From the NCBI GenBank assembly GCA_028023455.1, contig JAQFVV010012400.1, positions 13,029,748-13,093,747 of the forward strand: a stretch of DNA of 64,000 nt, read 5' to 3'. Below, piece by piece: positions 36,591 to 49,429 of this stretch. The stretch's first letter is position 1, and every line of letters starts with the position of its first letter. The notes beneath the pieces are model-generated. The model had not been told where the DNA came from, ran no database searches, and was given only the letters and a program-made list of their open reading frames with translations. This DNA is from Epiperipatus broadwayi. Taxonomy: Eukaryota > Onychophora > Udeonychophora > Euonychophora > Peripatidae. The translations under genes were made by a program, and so were the position numbers.

Positions 36591-38601
36591 CATAATAGAT
36601 ATTTATTTAACTATATTTTCTGGTAAAAAGTATTATAAAGAGCCTAATATTGTTATAATTTACTAATGACAGAACAAATCCATTTCTACATATTTTGAAA
36701 AATATATTAATTTCATATCTTGATTAGAGTGTAATATTTGAATTTTAAAATTATTGAAAACAATTTTTTAGTTCAGGGTACTACTTCTTTTTCATGTTAT
36801 GTGATGAAGATTTATGACAATTTTTGTATATCAAACTAAGGGAAATTTTTTAGGTTCTAATCATTTTCAAACTTCTTTATATAAAGAAAAAACTTTCTCA
36901 ACTTCCAAAAAATCTAAAAATCTAGATTTTTTATGACCTTTAGATGTTAGTGATATACCAAAAATCAATTTAATCTAAAGCATCAATATCCAGATTCTTA
37001 ATTGATTTAGCATGCAGTGACCCAAATGTACCATTCAACTATGTTTTTAATATCCAAAATAGGAAGTTCTTTTCAAAAATCATATTCAGTTAATTTTGTA
37101 GTTATATATTTATATATTTTTCTTTCAATCTGTGCCTTTTATTTTGAAAATATTTAATAAAATAATCCAAATTATTTAAAAATCTTTTTAAAATTATCTT
37201 TATTTTTAAGTATGTTCATAAAACTGTCTGCTTAATAATTCATGCTTTACCTTTTACCTGCTCAAGATTTGATATTATCAAAATTGTACTTGGTCAGTTA
37301 TCTTTATAACCAAATCTATAAAGAATGTTTATATTATCACTCATCTTTAGAGATCTTGAGCTTTTCTTAAAAGAATGTTATATTTTGATGTAAAAAGATT
37401 TAGTTGTTTTCAACTTTATTACACTGGCAAAGTGCTCAGTTCATTTATATCAGTAAAAGTTATTGTTTATATTTTATACTATCTAATTAATCAAGTATTG
37501 TTTTTTTCAATGAACATATATGATATGAAACGAGCAGTGACGAAGCGTGACTTTCTTAGGAATGAAACACATTACATAATCTTTTTTTTATAATGTTTTT
37601 ATTTTCCTTGTGAATATTTTTTACATAATAGCTAAATATATATATATATATTACATACATCCAGATTAACTCTCTCATCTGGAAATCAGATTGTGTTTAG
37701 TTAAGTATAGAGAATTCATTATCAGGATATTTTTATTTTTTAAATACTTTTAACATTCTTAAGTTTTAACTATTAATTACATTTTAGCATTGTTTGAATT
37801 CTTATAATCAACGAATAATGCAATGGTCAAACTCATTATTTGCCTTAATTGTTGGTAAAAAAATTGAAAGTTAACAGAAATTTCATATAAAAAATATTGA
37901 GTTTGAATTGTTCATTCGTTTTATGTTTGGGAAAATAGTTTTAGCGAAAAATAGGAAATTCTCTTATCTCTTAATTAGACAGTGAATAGTTTAGGTATAG
38001 ATAATACTTATCAAGATATTTTTATCTTCCAAAGTTTTAACTTTAAATTACATTTTAGCATTGTTTGAACTTGTTATAATCAACGAATAATGCGATGGTC
38101 AAACTCATTATCTGCCTTATATAAAAACAGTTCAACTATCTAAAAAAATTGAAAGTTAACAGAAATCCTATACAAAAAATAAAGAGTTTGAATTGTTCAT
38201 TCTTCTTTTTTTATGTTTAGCAAAATAGTTTATATTCACTAATATATTTATCGTTCTTATTACACTATTGTATGTGCAACTTGTTGGATCTATTTTGTGA
38301 GGTTGAATAAGTACATATTTTAGTGAGTTTTTAAAATTGAATTTTAGTTAAAGCTTTTGTATTTTTTAGTGAATTCTTCTATGGAAGCACTCATTCTATT
38401 CAAAACATGAAGCTTCCACCCAGGAAACAAGTATTTTCCTACTAATATTTTGCATAGAAAAAGGCTAGATTGAATATATATTGAAACAATTTACACCGTC
38501 ATCAGTGTATGTTTACGTTTAAAATATTTTAATTCAGCTGAATTCAAACCTTTATCCTTATCAAACCCACTTTTCTACAGTTATTCTTTCTGAGGGTGAA
38601 T
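36591..38601 (+). other. Intron sequence with a diverged direct repeat
   Basis: At 37740-37930 and again at 38030-38225 the same order of motifs occurs: aagttttaac, acattttagcattgtttgaa, ataatcaacgaataatgc, atggtcaaactcattat, aaaattgaaagttaacagaaa, gagtttgaattgttcattc. The unit is about 290 bases. The remainder is AT-rich and unrecognised. Confidence 0.6.
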
Positions 38602-40527
38602 TGTTACAGTGATGCATGTATTACTAATGGTCCTTCCCATACGAAGTTTTCCTGAAAACAAATCGAGTCATTCACCCCTTATAAGAAGTTTTCCCGAACT
38701 TTGGGTCATTCAAAGGGGTAAGTGAAGCAACCGACAGCAGAACACATACATATCAGGTAATGAAATTGAACCCTCTACGTTTATGGATAACATATATTTT
38801 TTTTTTGTTCGTTGCCAAGCGCCAATCTCGTTATATACGAGAATCGTAGGGCCTATTAAATATTTATTTGATTCAGCCTTTTAATTAGTTGCCCGTCTTA
38901 ATGCTGAGGGGTGGTAGTGCCTTGCGCCAGAGAAGAAACGAAGGTGAACGAAATTTCAAATCAATTCTCTCTATATCTTTCTATTCTCTTTTATTCCCCA
39001 TTAAAATTTAAACTAAACCTCTTACAATCCTCATATATCTTTCTATCTAATCTGTCTCGTTATAAATTATCGTTAAATTCACACCAGCACGCACGTGTAT
39101 AAGATTTTGGAACTTATAAATTCTATAACGTGTATCGCACTAAATCAATAATTTAATTACAGATATACTATTACTTATTCAAAAAACACAATCAATAAAT
39201 GGCACACATATACATATAACAAATATTTTTAATGAATTATTATTAAGAAGACAAGAAAAAAAATTAATAATACAGGTATATTACAAAATATTCTCGCAAT
39301 TAGGTTGGATTAACTTTAAAAATTTAAAATGGCATAATAAGTGTATATTTACCGGTATAGTATAATTTGAATAACTGGCGTATGTGTTTCCGAGTGCACT
39401 CGCAAAACGATTCCGGGGATCCTACCTAGGCAAATATGGCGTCCATTGCTTCCACTTCACATTTCTTTCCTTTAGTCCCTCTAAAGTGGCGTATTCAATC
39501 TTCTGTTCCTTATTCTTTCGACTTAATTCCAGAATGGCATACGATCTACACTGGATTCAAATAGCTTTAGTTATGTAGGGCAGTTGGAGATGTTAACTGT
39601 GGAATATATTTACATGGCATATTAAAATGGCTGGAGTCTGAACACCGACCAAGCACGATGGTGATTCTACCCCATGCGATCCATGAGGTCACTCATATAT
39701 GTAGTTCAGTTCGCACAACTTACTGCTCCAACTTTCCACTTTTCAGCTAATGTAACAGCTTTTCCTAATAAATTTTCTTCAATAAAAATTTAGAATATCT
39801 GCACTCCTCACACATCAGACTAGCAGAGCTCAACTGTCCGTTTTTTTTCCAAATTAATTAATCAATCCCAGTTGCCTCCCTCCTGATCACTGGTATTCCT
39901 TTGTTTCAAAAATAGATTTTCTTATAAAAATGTCAAACAATAGGAAAAACACTTAGCGATCTTGACTTTTACTTATCTCTCTTTTTTCTTTTAAATTCCT
40001 GAATTTTTAATTACAAATCCTTTTGTCAACTTTAACTAAACAAAAGAGATCGAAAATAGTTCAATAACTAATGGCATTCCATGTTCATATTTCTTTCTTT
40101 TTTTTTAATCAAAATTATTTCTGAAAAATTCATCTAATTAAAACAAACACACAACAAAAATATATCCATTCAAGCAGTTGGATTTTGCTTTCTTTATTTT
40201 TCTTTCTTTTTATTGAACAATGTGATCCATTTGGCCAATTCATTCAGGAAGTTTATACTTACAAAAGAAATTTTTCTTTTACCTGCTTTAAAGTCTTCTA
40301 AATTTCTACTTTCTTGTTCTCAACAATAATATTTACCTACATATACGTATGCCACTCATAATATATGCCCACACCCCTTGTTCCAGCAAATACATGTGCG
40401 CTTGGTATGTGCGACTTTTACAAATAATTATATAATACTAATAATATATAAATAAATAAAAAAAAAATATCTACAAACTACATTTTCATTCCCTTTTTGT
40501 AACGGTTTGAATCCAGTTCCTGTTACA
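38602..40527 (-). mobile_element. Possible LTR on the - strand (weak)
   Basis: On the - strand the right border starts TGTAACAGGAACTGGATTC and the left border ends CATCACTGTAACA, a TG..CA arrangement like the solo LTR nearby. The segment is less AT-rich than its surroundings and lacks coding sequence. No target duplication was found, so the borders are uncertain. Confidence 0.3.
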
Positions 40528-41414
40528 ATATACTATAATGTATAGTTTTATTATACATAATTACTGTACTTTTTTCATTGGTGAATATACAGTGATTGAT
40601 TATTTAAATTTCTCTTTGTTTTAAAAAATTGAAGGGATTGATATTTCAATTTAATTAATTGTAATCATTATATTTAAAAAAAATCATCTTTAGAGATTAA
40701 TATCTAAGTTTAATTAATTGTAGGCTGTATATTAAAAAAATAGGTTATCTTTAAGATCCAATAAGGCTGTTAAATATTTAATTGATGTATGATGTAATGA
40801 TTCATTTGATATTTATTCTTATAAGCAATCTTGTGCTATTAATTGTTAATAATATTTGTATAATGTATGTTATAAATGATAATGTTTTCAAAACCCTCTC
40901 ATTTTTAAATATATCCTAATTTAATTTTAATATAAAAAGACAAAGAATTTGATCAGTGTTAGTGGTTTATAATTATTTGCTATCTCATTGATACTATATA
41001 TTCTAATGTCTTATTCAGAACTACATCATAAACTAATGATTCCATTATGTCATTAAGATGCTTTATCAGAATATTAAAATTTGGGTATATTTATAAATGT
41101 TTATTAGAAAAAATTACTAGTTATGAAAATATAAAATTAGCTGATGATTTTACTAATATTATAATGATATATTCAAAATATTTTATTTTGTTATTGGCTG
41201 TAAAATATGCATGATAAACAATACAGATAAATACCAATTTTAATATCTAATCTGGAATTATTTGCTTTGGGTTTTAGTCTATGTAAATATGGTCTTTCTC
41301 AATAAAGGTTTGAATATGAAAATTTATTTTTGTAGCTAATCATTTTTTTAGAATATTTTTCTCTATATATTTTGTCAAAATAATGTTATTAAATGCAATT
41401 TTTTTTTTTTTTAG
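40528..41414 (+). other. Intron sequence before laminin G2
   Basis: AT-rich and ends in a long T tract that forms the acceptor for the 41415 exon. Nothing else was recognised. Confidence 0.6.
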
Positions 41415-41655
41415 TCTGAACAAGTAATTCCTGTAACATTTCCATCTTCTGAGACATTTATAAAGTTACCAGGATTTGAAAATAATCAAATGAATGTTAG
41501 TTTTGATTTTCGCTCTTTCCAGTATGAACAGCGAGCATTGATGATGTATAACAAAATCCATGATGGTTACATTAAAGTATTACTGGATAGAGGTTTTGTC
41601 AAAGTCGAGATCTTGATTAAACTAAAAACTAAAATAATTATTAATGGTTTTCAAA
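41415..41655 (+). CDS. Nrx-IV: Neurexin-IV homologue, start of laminin-G domain 2
   Basis: A long T tract and tttag form the acceptor; the donor is tcaaa|gtaagt. Phase 0 in, phase 1 out (241 bases). It reads SEQVIPVTFPSSETFIKLPG, then NVSFDFRSFQYEQRALMMYN, then DGYIKVLLDRGFVKVEILIK. The 'vipVTF.S..t.l.LPg' opening is the usual linker into the second laminin-G domain of Caspr and Neurexin-IV. The 'sf.FRt....aLlmyn' and 'G.i.v.L..g.v.v.i' strands follow. It is separated from the preceding exon by an 18-kb intron that contains two palindromes, a Merlin-like element, a solo LTR and a composite repeat. The remainder of this domain was not found before 64000. Confidence 0.9.
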
Positions 41656-42419
41656 GTAAGTCTATATATTAAAGTTGTTTTTAAAATAAAATTTATATGT
41701 ACTCACATACACATATATATTTTAAAAAGGTATAGCAATTAATATCATAATGTTTATGTGTACATTTTCATTGTACATGCATGTCCATGAGGATTTTGTT
41801 TTTATTTAATCAGGGTGATTATATCTGATTTTGGAAATAGGAGCTATTTTGTTTTTCTTCTGTTAATGAACAATAAAGAAAATTTCTATGGGAATATCAA
41901 AGGTTAAAATAATGTTTTTATTGATGGTAGTAGAGAATCTAATCTACCCATGGGATGGAACTACCAATCATTTACCAATGACTATAAAATTAAAATAATT
42001 AATGAGGGCTGTATTTTTCAGAAAAAATCAAAAGCAAAAAAAAAAAAAAAGCCATGAAAATAATATTTAGCATTAACTAATACTGAATGATTACAAAAAT
42101 AGTAATACATTCAATAAGTGTGATCAATAAACACATTCTACAATGATGAGATCATGTGTAAATCCTTAAGAGATTAAATTACAAAATCTGTTTATAAATT
42201 AAATATAAGTAAGGATTTACAAGCACAATTGTATAAAAAGTAATCCATATAATCTATGAGCTAATAATTGATGGTAATAAATCTCAGAAATTAAATTCCA
42301 AAATGATATCCATATACAAGAAAAAGATGGAAAAGGGGGGGGGGGAGGCATCATAAAAAATAAAACAATTAAAAACATGTGTTAAGTAAGTGTTTAAGAA
42401 GCATAATAATACAAAAAGT
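41656..42419 (+). other. Intron sequence after laminin G2 exon
   Basis: Mostly unrecognised. Near 42240-42300 a worn copy of the beginning of the duplicated unit is visible (ccatataatctatgag, then taattgatggtaataaatc), about 180 bases before the duplication itself starts. Confidence 0.5.
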
Positions 42420-43245
42420 AGACCATGTAATCCATAAGAAAGTAATTGATGGCAAAAATCCATAAGAAATTCTGAAAAAGCTGTTACACAGGAAAAAATG
42501 TAAGCCACAAAAAGTATCCAGTTATTGTCATAAATATAAGTGGTTTGTCTTGCTATTTACTAGCATGGCTATATTTTGTGCAGTTAAAGTCATAAATATA
42601 CATTTTGTCTCTACTTTTTATATCTTACATCTCCAAATCGCTATCTTGAATTTTAAAAAAAAATTATAACAAATATCATTTATGACATATCTTCAGTTTG
42701 AATACAATAAATATAAATATGTATATATATTGTTAGAAAGAGCAGATAAGAAATAATGTAATAGAACTGATAAAATAGTCATTATCTCAAAAAAATTAAG
42801 AAAAAAGAGATTTTTAATACTTTTAAAAATGCTTATTTTTTATAATGGTTCACAAATTCTAAATTTTGAAAGTTAAATGTTAAAATGATATTTTCATAGA
42901 CAGCTTCATCACATTTGTCATAAAATGCTGAAAAAAATAACATAACTTACCTGAGATAATTTTCATAGTAAAAATGATAAAAGTGAAGCGATTGGTGACT
43001 AATTTTTACTAGCTTACTCGAATCTTGTCCTTCCATACAGGATATCTGCTAGAAATGTTTGGTTGTTCTTCCATGCAGGGTATGTTAGAAACATATTTGG
43101 TTTTAGTGGGGGGGACGGGACAACAGTAAGAACAGTTTATGAAATATGCAAAAAGAACTTTAATAAATTATTGCAAAATGGGGGGGAGGGCCACCTAAAA
43201 TATGTATTTTTTTTCAAGTTAAAAAAAGTGTACTCAAAAAATAAA

Positions 43246-44555
43246 GGTACAAGTATCAACGATCATACACGGTGCTAGATGGCGCTGTTGCCACTCAAAA
43301 ACAGTTCAATATACTGTTTCTGAGGCACCCTATATTAACCTGTAGTGTGTTATGCTCATTTTTCGCAATTCACACTTGGTTCAAGTGCCCTGTTCTTATT
43401 CTACAAGTGATCGCTATTGAGCCTGCGCTATCGTATAATTTGAAGGTGTGTAGATTTGAAGTCAACATAACATTTGCAATGTTATTTAATTAAGTATTAT
43501 ATTACATTCAAAGGATGTAGTATGAGATCCAACTAATTTTAAAACCATCGCAGTGGTTGTGAACTGACTTTGTAAGGTTTCAAAATTGGGGAAAGTTTTG
43601 TTAGAAGCGCGACTTCTGAAATATTCACGCTAGTCACGATACCTTCGAGAGACCAACAAAAAAATGTTCAAAATGAGTACGTGTAGTTGTTTGATCGCTT
43701 ATGTGAAATTAAAAATGTTACGGGGGGGGGGGTATTTATATGATTTGGTTTTTGTATGATCTAAAATTGTGATTTACTTATTATTGAATAGGAAAAAAAG
43801 TCAAGAAACCGAACGTTGTTTAATATTTCGTTATTAAAAAAGAAGTTTATAACGAATGTGTTTTTGTTTAATAAGGTTCTGGAAATGGGGGTGGGTTGTG
43901 GGATCAAAGACATTTCTTTTTGGTAAATAAAAGAAAGGGTAATTTATTTTGTAAAGATATTTTCTAGAAGAAAATATTTAAAAGGTCATAAATAATGGCT
44001 TTGTTTTTGTTGTTATTAAAAAAGAATACGTTTATTTATTTTTTGAAAACGTGGTGGCCATATTTTCCGTTTTTCAAATAAACGAAAAAATTAAAAACGA
44101 AAGATATTTTGGATTTACTTCTTTAAAAAGGTCAGTCATTGACTTATTTTAAAGATAGTTCTTCAAATGACTTCTCCAATATTGTTTTTTAAAGATATTT
44201 TCTAGAATAAAATATGAAAAAAGTTCCTAAATAATGGCTTTGTTATTGTCGTTATTAAAAAAGAATACATTTACTTATTTTTTAAAAACATTGCCGCGTA
44301 TTTTTCATTATTTAAAAAAAAAAAAAGCAAGCACATATAATTATTTTACAGATATTTTGGATTTAGTTCTTAAAATAGATCTGTCATTGACTTAAAAATC
44401 ACTTCTTAAAAAAGGTCACGACTTTGTTGTTGTTATGCTTCTTAAAAAGGGTCAGTTACTTGTTAAAAGGTCATGGCCAGGTAACGTTATATTTCAGTGT
44501 TTTTCATTAGCACCAGCGCCATCCATCGATGTGTACGATCGTTGATACTTGTACC
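43246..44555. mobile_element. Merlin-like DNA transposon copy E (1.3 kb)
   Basis: The inverted ends are GGTACAAGTATCAACGATC on both sides; the arms continue with ..TACAC.. and GATGGCGCTG. The identical 8-base duplications are AAAATAAA (43238-43245 and 44556-44563). The interior has diverged repeats with tttaaaaaggtca and gatattttctagaa themes and no readable transposase. The superfamily is inferred from the GG start, the duplication length and similarity to A and C. Confidence 0.75.
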
Positions 44556-44563
44556 AAAATAAA

Positions 44564-45538
44564 TATCAAACAAAAATTTCTCTAAGATAAAATGATTTAA
44601 AACTAAATAAATCAATAAACATCAAAATAAAAAAATTTATTATGAGCACTGATTATATATATATGTGTGGGAGATGACGTATAAGATAGTTGATGGCCGA
44701 GGTTGTTTTAAAGTGTGTGTTCAAGAGATTATTTCAAAATTGTAACAAGTGAGTATACTGTAGTCATGCAATAAATGAATGATCATGTAAATAAAATGAC
44801 TATATATCTTGCCTATTGCACTAACCATGTAAGTATATAATTCTGAGTGTGGATGCACATGCTTTTATTGTCATTGAAATGTAAATTGCCTAAAATTATA
44901 CAGCATATTTATTGCTTTCTACACATATATTATCATATAAAAAATATAAGTATTAAAAAACACTGCTGGGAAAATTGATTCCTGGCCCATTCGACGCATA
45001 AACGTTATTGTCCAGGATCGAAGTCTAGTCGTGAAGAAGCGCTAGATGCAGTTCCCATGCTCGTCCTTGCAGATAAAATGATTTCACCAACTTTTTTTTT
45101 TTGGTCACTGCAGCTTCTAGATCTGAACTATCACTAAAATTAGCTTCTACAAAGCTGAAAAGGCTCACAGGTACATAGATCGGCAATAGGGAATTTTATA
45201 TCCAAATAGAACAAACCGTGAGAGAATAAATTTCAGTTGTAAAATTTTTTTTACAATTACTAAATCTAAAAAAAGTGGGGGAAAAAAATTTAAAAATTGT
45301 ATTTTTAGAGAAAAAAAATCATAAAAAATCTAAATATCGTCGTAGAAAAAACAACAACAACATCTTTTTAAACAACAAGATGGCGGAAAGAATGATATGA
45401 TACCCATAAGTGTAACATTTACCGATTTTGTGCAAACTTGGTTTAAAATCTAAATTTCTGAAAAGGGGCACTAAAGGGTTATTGGAATTGAGAAAGTAGT
45501 ATCCATACTTCTATCTGTAGACTACTTTTTTGAGATTT
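44564..45538. other. R1-specific stretch without recognised content
   Basis: Part of the 2.9 kb present in R1 but not R2. It is less AT-rich in places (45000-45070) and shows no protein motif or terminal repeat that I can pair. Confidence 0.5.
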
Positions 45539-45903
45539 AATTTCTTTATGGATTTATTGCCTTCAGTTTTTTATGGATTAAATGATTTTTTTTGTATTAT
45601 TGTACTTGTTAAATCTATACATATTTTTCATCCTAATGATTGATAGTTATTAATAATTTTTTTCTGTCTTTAAAATTATTTATTAGACATGTTGATGGTT
45701 GTTTGTTATTGAGAAAGTTAAATTGAATAATTTTTTTGATAGTTTGAATGTATTTGTTTTATTTTCATTAGGCATTAATTTGATTGCTAAATATATTTAA
45801 AATTTTTTTGGGGTTTTGGTAAGTGGTAGGTGGTTTCATCCTATAATCAGATCAAAGGTTCTACTACTAGTACCTTTTTATTTTTTTTACTTTTGTAATT
45901 TAG

Positions 45904-46395
45904 GTAGAAATAACTTGATACTAAAAGGAAATATGCCTATGTGTTTGAAAAGGAAGGTTTTTAATAAATGTGTTTTGCCAGTTCTTTATGGATGTGAGAC
46001 TTGGACACTTAATAGAAGAGCAATACAGAGACTTCAGACCACTCAAAGAAGTATGGAGAGATGCATGTTGGGAGTAACAAGAAGGGATCGAAAACGTAAT
46101 GTATGGGTAAGAGAACAAGCAGGTGTTACTGACCTCATTGAAAAAATTAAAAGACTGAAGTGGAGTTGGGCTGGACATATTGTTAGAAGAGATGGTAATA
46201 GATGGACAATTGAAATTTTAAACTGGAGTTCAAGAGATTGTAAAAGATCCAGAAAGAGACCACATGTGAGATGGATGGATGAAATAACAAAGTGTGCAGG
46301 GATGATGTGGAGAAGAGAAGCTAAAGATAGGAAAAGATGGATTGAACTTGGAGAGACCTTCATCCTGCAGTGGATTGATAATGGTTGATGATGAT
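45904..46395 (+). mobile_element. 5'-truncated RTE LINE, 3' end
   Basis: The insertion is shown by comparison with R2. R2 runs directly through ..gtaatttag ctaattata agcatgaaattac.. at 51554-51585. R1 has about 490 extra bases there, ending in the TGATGATGATGA tail typical of RTE elements. It is the same family as the - strand copy at 15552-19490, including the shared 'aaatatgcctatgtgt' start. Confidence 0.85.
45912..46388 (+). pseudogene. RTE reverse-transcriptase C-terminal fragment
   Basis: The open frame reads NKCVLPVLYGCETWTLNRRA, then RLQTTQRSMERCMLGVTRRD, then KIKRLKWSWAGHIVRRDGN, then RPHVRWMDEITKC, and stops just before the repeat tail. 'CVLPvl.YG.EtWtl', 'rsmeR.mLgv..rD' and 'lkW.WaGHi.Rr...W' are the standard end of RTE/BovB-type polyproteins. 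The open frame extends upstream to 45816, but those first codons are intron sequence shared with R2, so it has no start of its own. It is the only stretch of any LINE in the window that is open over its whole preserved length, so this insertion is comparatively young. Confidence 0.85.
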
Positions 46396-47772
46396 GAAGC
46401 ATGAAATTACTGTATTTACGACATTACAACTTCTGAGGGAACTATTTATATAGATATTTTTTTTTAAAAAAAAAAAGATTTAAATATTGATGTGAAAAAT
46501 AATATGATTGATTAATTATCTGGTACTGATTCTAATGTGCATTCTAAACTAATATTATTTGGAATAAAACTTGATGAAATGAACTAAAAGTTATCTTAGA
46601 AGCACATGCAAAAAGTTTTTCGACAATTAGATTTGTTCAAGATAAGTTGATGCAGTAATACATCTTATAAATTTATTATTATTAATGATTTGAAGATATG
46701 ACATTACAATTTCTTAGGGAACTATTTATAGATTTTTTTTTTAGAAAATTTGATTTAAATATTGATTTTTAAAATAATATGGTTGATTAATTATCTGCTA
46801 TCGATTCTAATGCACATTCTAAATTAATATCATTATTTGGAATAAAACTTGATGAAATGAACTAAAAGTTATCTTAGAAACACATGCCAAAAGTTTTTCA
46901 ACAGTTATTATTAATTAGATTTGTTCAAGAGAAGTTGATGCAATAATACATCTTATAAATTCATTATTATTAAAGATATGAAATTTATTTCTAAATGCTA
47001 TACAAAACATTAAAAAATAATGAATTCGTCAACTTTTTAATATCATGTTTCATTAAATTTTTTTACTAATAATAAACATTAGTAAGATGAAATGGATTTA
47101 AGCTATTTTGTAAAAAACATACAAATCTTAATGATGGCTTCCTGGAGTTAATTCACTAAATCAATTCTGAAATCTTGAGATGTGTTACAGATAAATTATG
47201 CTGTATTATTATAGGTAATAATTATTTAGTTAAATAAAATTCATATATTGAATTAAAGTGAATTTTTTTTTTTTTATTTATTGCTTTCAAAAGATGGGAA
47301 AAGTAAGTAATAAATTAAAAAATTTAATCAGTTATCTTGCCCAATGATTAAAACTTGTCAGTGAGGTTAAATTTCTAACTGTGATTTTACAATTACCTAT
47401 TTCTTTTAATACTTTGATCTCTTTAGCTTGCTTTTTTTTCATTTCTTTCTGTCATCTTGCATTTAACACTGTTCTGGTGATTGTGAATTCTAGTTGGGAA
47501 GAAGACCTATGAGCTGCTTGGATTATGAGATATGAGGGCAGTTAATAAATTGTATTTTAGTAATGGAGTAAAGACAAGAGTTTTTATTTGCATTATTTAC
47601 TTCTACTTTTATTACTTCCAAAGTGATTCCTCCTTCACTTCCTCTTGCTGTGTGTGTAAATATATATAATGAGAATATGTATATTGTAAAGTTAAAAAAA
47701 TTGCCTTTTTTAATAGTAAGCTGTAAAAATAAGTTTTGCTAAATTTGTTTTTTTAAAATTGATAATCTAGAA

Positions 47773-48682
47773 CAGTGGTCTTCAACCTTTTCACACCTGC
47801 GAACCGATAAAAGTAAGGATAAGATTTCGCGGACCAGCAGAAGTTTACAGATAAATTTTTATTGGGGGTGTGTGTGTGTGTGTGTGTGAGAAATACGTTG
47901 TCATCACTGAGACAAAAGATAGACACCAAAGTTATTTTTTGTTTGTTTTTACTTTTTAAAAAAGGTAACAGAAATTGGTTTTAAAAATAAAAGTTTTAGT
48001 ATTTTAACGGTATACAAATAAAGCCGAAAAAAATATTGCCTTATAGGCCAAAAAAAAGTGGGCGTATTTTTAAACAAAAAAAAAAGAAAATGAAACTTGA
48101 AAAAGTCAAAAGTTTTGATCTTACTTTATTTTGGGGTGGTGGGGGTGTATATTGAAAAATACTTTGCAAAAGTTAGAAACAGAACTTATTTTTTGGTTTT
48201 TATTTTTAAAAAAAGGTAATAAAAATTGATTTCCAAAATAAAAAGTTAAAGCCAAAAAAAAAAATCGCCTTATAGCCAAAAAAACCCACTAAAAATGAAA
48301 TATTAAAAGAGAGAGTAGAAAAAATTTAAGAGATCAAAAAAAAGTCACGTTACATTTTATTGTTTTAACAACGCTGACAAGCAGCCGTGATTGGCTATCA
48401 AAAGACAACGAGTTTGTGTAATAAAAAACTTTTTTACCCCCCCCCCCCCATAAACATCTGTGCTAAATAGAAAAACAAATTAATTTATGTATGATTGATT
48501 AGATTTTGTGGTATTTTTGTTCTGTTTCTTTTTTTTTAAATAAATGTGATAAAAAAATAAATAAAAATTGTTCATATTAATTAAAAGTTTAAAATCTTAT
48601 TATTTTGTCATTATAAACTTTCTTGCCAGTCTAGCTGCGGACCGACAGACAACTTCTGCGGCCCGGTGGTTGAAGACCACTG
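47773..48682. mobile_element. hAT element 1 (910 bp) in R1
   Basis: The ends are CAGTGGTCTTCAACC and GGTTGAAGACCACTG, with exact 8-base duplications ATCTAGAA (47765-47772 and 48683-48690) that fit nTnnnnAn. The next inner segments are also inverted (gcgaaccgataaaag.. / ..gcggaccgacag). It is non-autonomous, with a GT microsatellite near 47868-47889. It contains, at 48366-48404, a segment like the terminus of element C (aacaacgctgacaagcagcc, then ggctatcaaaag). Confidence 0.9.
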
Positions 48683-49429
48683 ATCTAGAATCTTTCATGG
48701 CACATAAAACGTTTTACCATCACTGAGTCATTGAAAGTTTTTTTTTTTTTGAAAAGCACACCTAAGCTAATTTTATTTTGGATTTGTTTTAATAATATTT
48801 TGTTAATTGTTTTTTTTTTTTTTTGTATTTCTCTGATAGTTGTGATTTTGTTTAAAATTTTTAATCATTTGAATTATTAAAATGTTTTTATAATCAAATG
48901 TTAGACCATGTAATTTATGAGAAAGTAATTGATGGCAATAAATCCATAAGAAATGAAATTCCAAAAAAAAAAAGCACAGAAAGTACCCAATTATTGTCAC
49001 AAATATAAGTGGTTTGTCTTGTTATTTACTGGCATGGGTATACTTTGTGCAGTTAAAGTCATAAATATACATTTTATCTCAGTATTTTTTATGACAACTG
49101 CTTTTTTTCTATCCATAGACTGTTTTTTTTGTGTGATTTAATTTCTTTATGGATTTATTGCCACCAATTACTTTTTATGAATTACATGATTTTTTTATAT
49201 TATTGTATTTGTTAAATCTATACTTATTTTTCATCCCATTGATTGATTTTCTAATTCAATTTTTTACAGAGGTTGATTTTTTAGAGAATATAGTTATTAA
49301 TATTTTTTCTGTTTTTTTTTTACATTTATTTGTTAAACGGGTTGATGGTTATTGAGAAAGTTAAATTGAATAATTTTTTTGATAGTTTGAAATAATAAAT
49401 AAATATAATACTTCTGTTAATACAACTTA

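Larger units (their letters stand above)
42420..48902. repeat. Tandem duplication, left unit (R1)
   Basis: The unit starts AGACCATGTAATCCATAAG and ends TTTTTATAATCAAATGTT. The right unit (R2) starts AGACCATGTAATTTATGAG directly afterwards and ends TTTTTATAATGAAGTGTT. Shared landmarks in the same order include ggtttgtcttg.tatttact (42541/49010), ttaatttctttatggattta (45537/49138), ggcattaatttgattgctaa (45771/51419), gcatgaaattactgtattta (46400/51573), tctaactgtgattttac, tctagttgggaagaagaccta (47490/52265) and gagtcattgaaag (48726/54212). R1 also holds Merlin-like element E, an RTE 3' end and a hAT. Confidence 0.85.

Noticed and set aside
44640-44790. A second retrotransposon LTR starting TGTGGGAGATGACG
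   Set aside because: There is no matching right end or target duplication. Only the TG start and an AATAAA signal support it, which is too weak.
46043-46402. Open frame of 119 codons on the - strand
   Set aside because: Antisense of the RTE fragment that is open on the + strand with family motifs.
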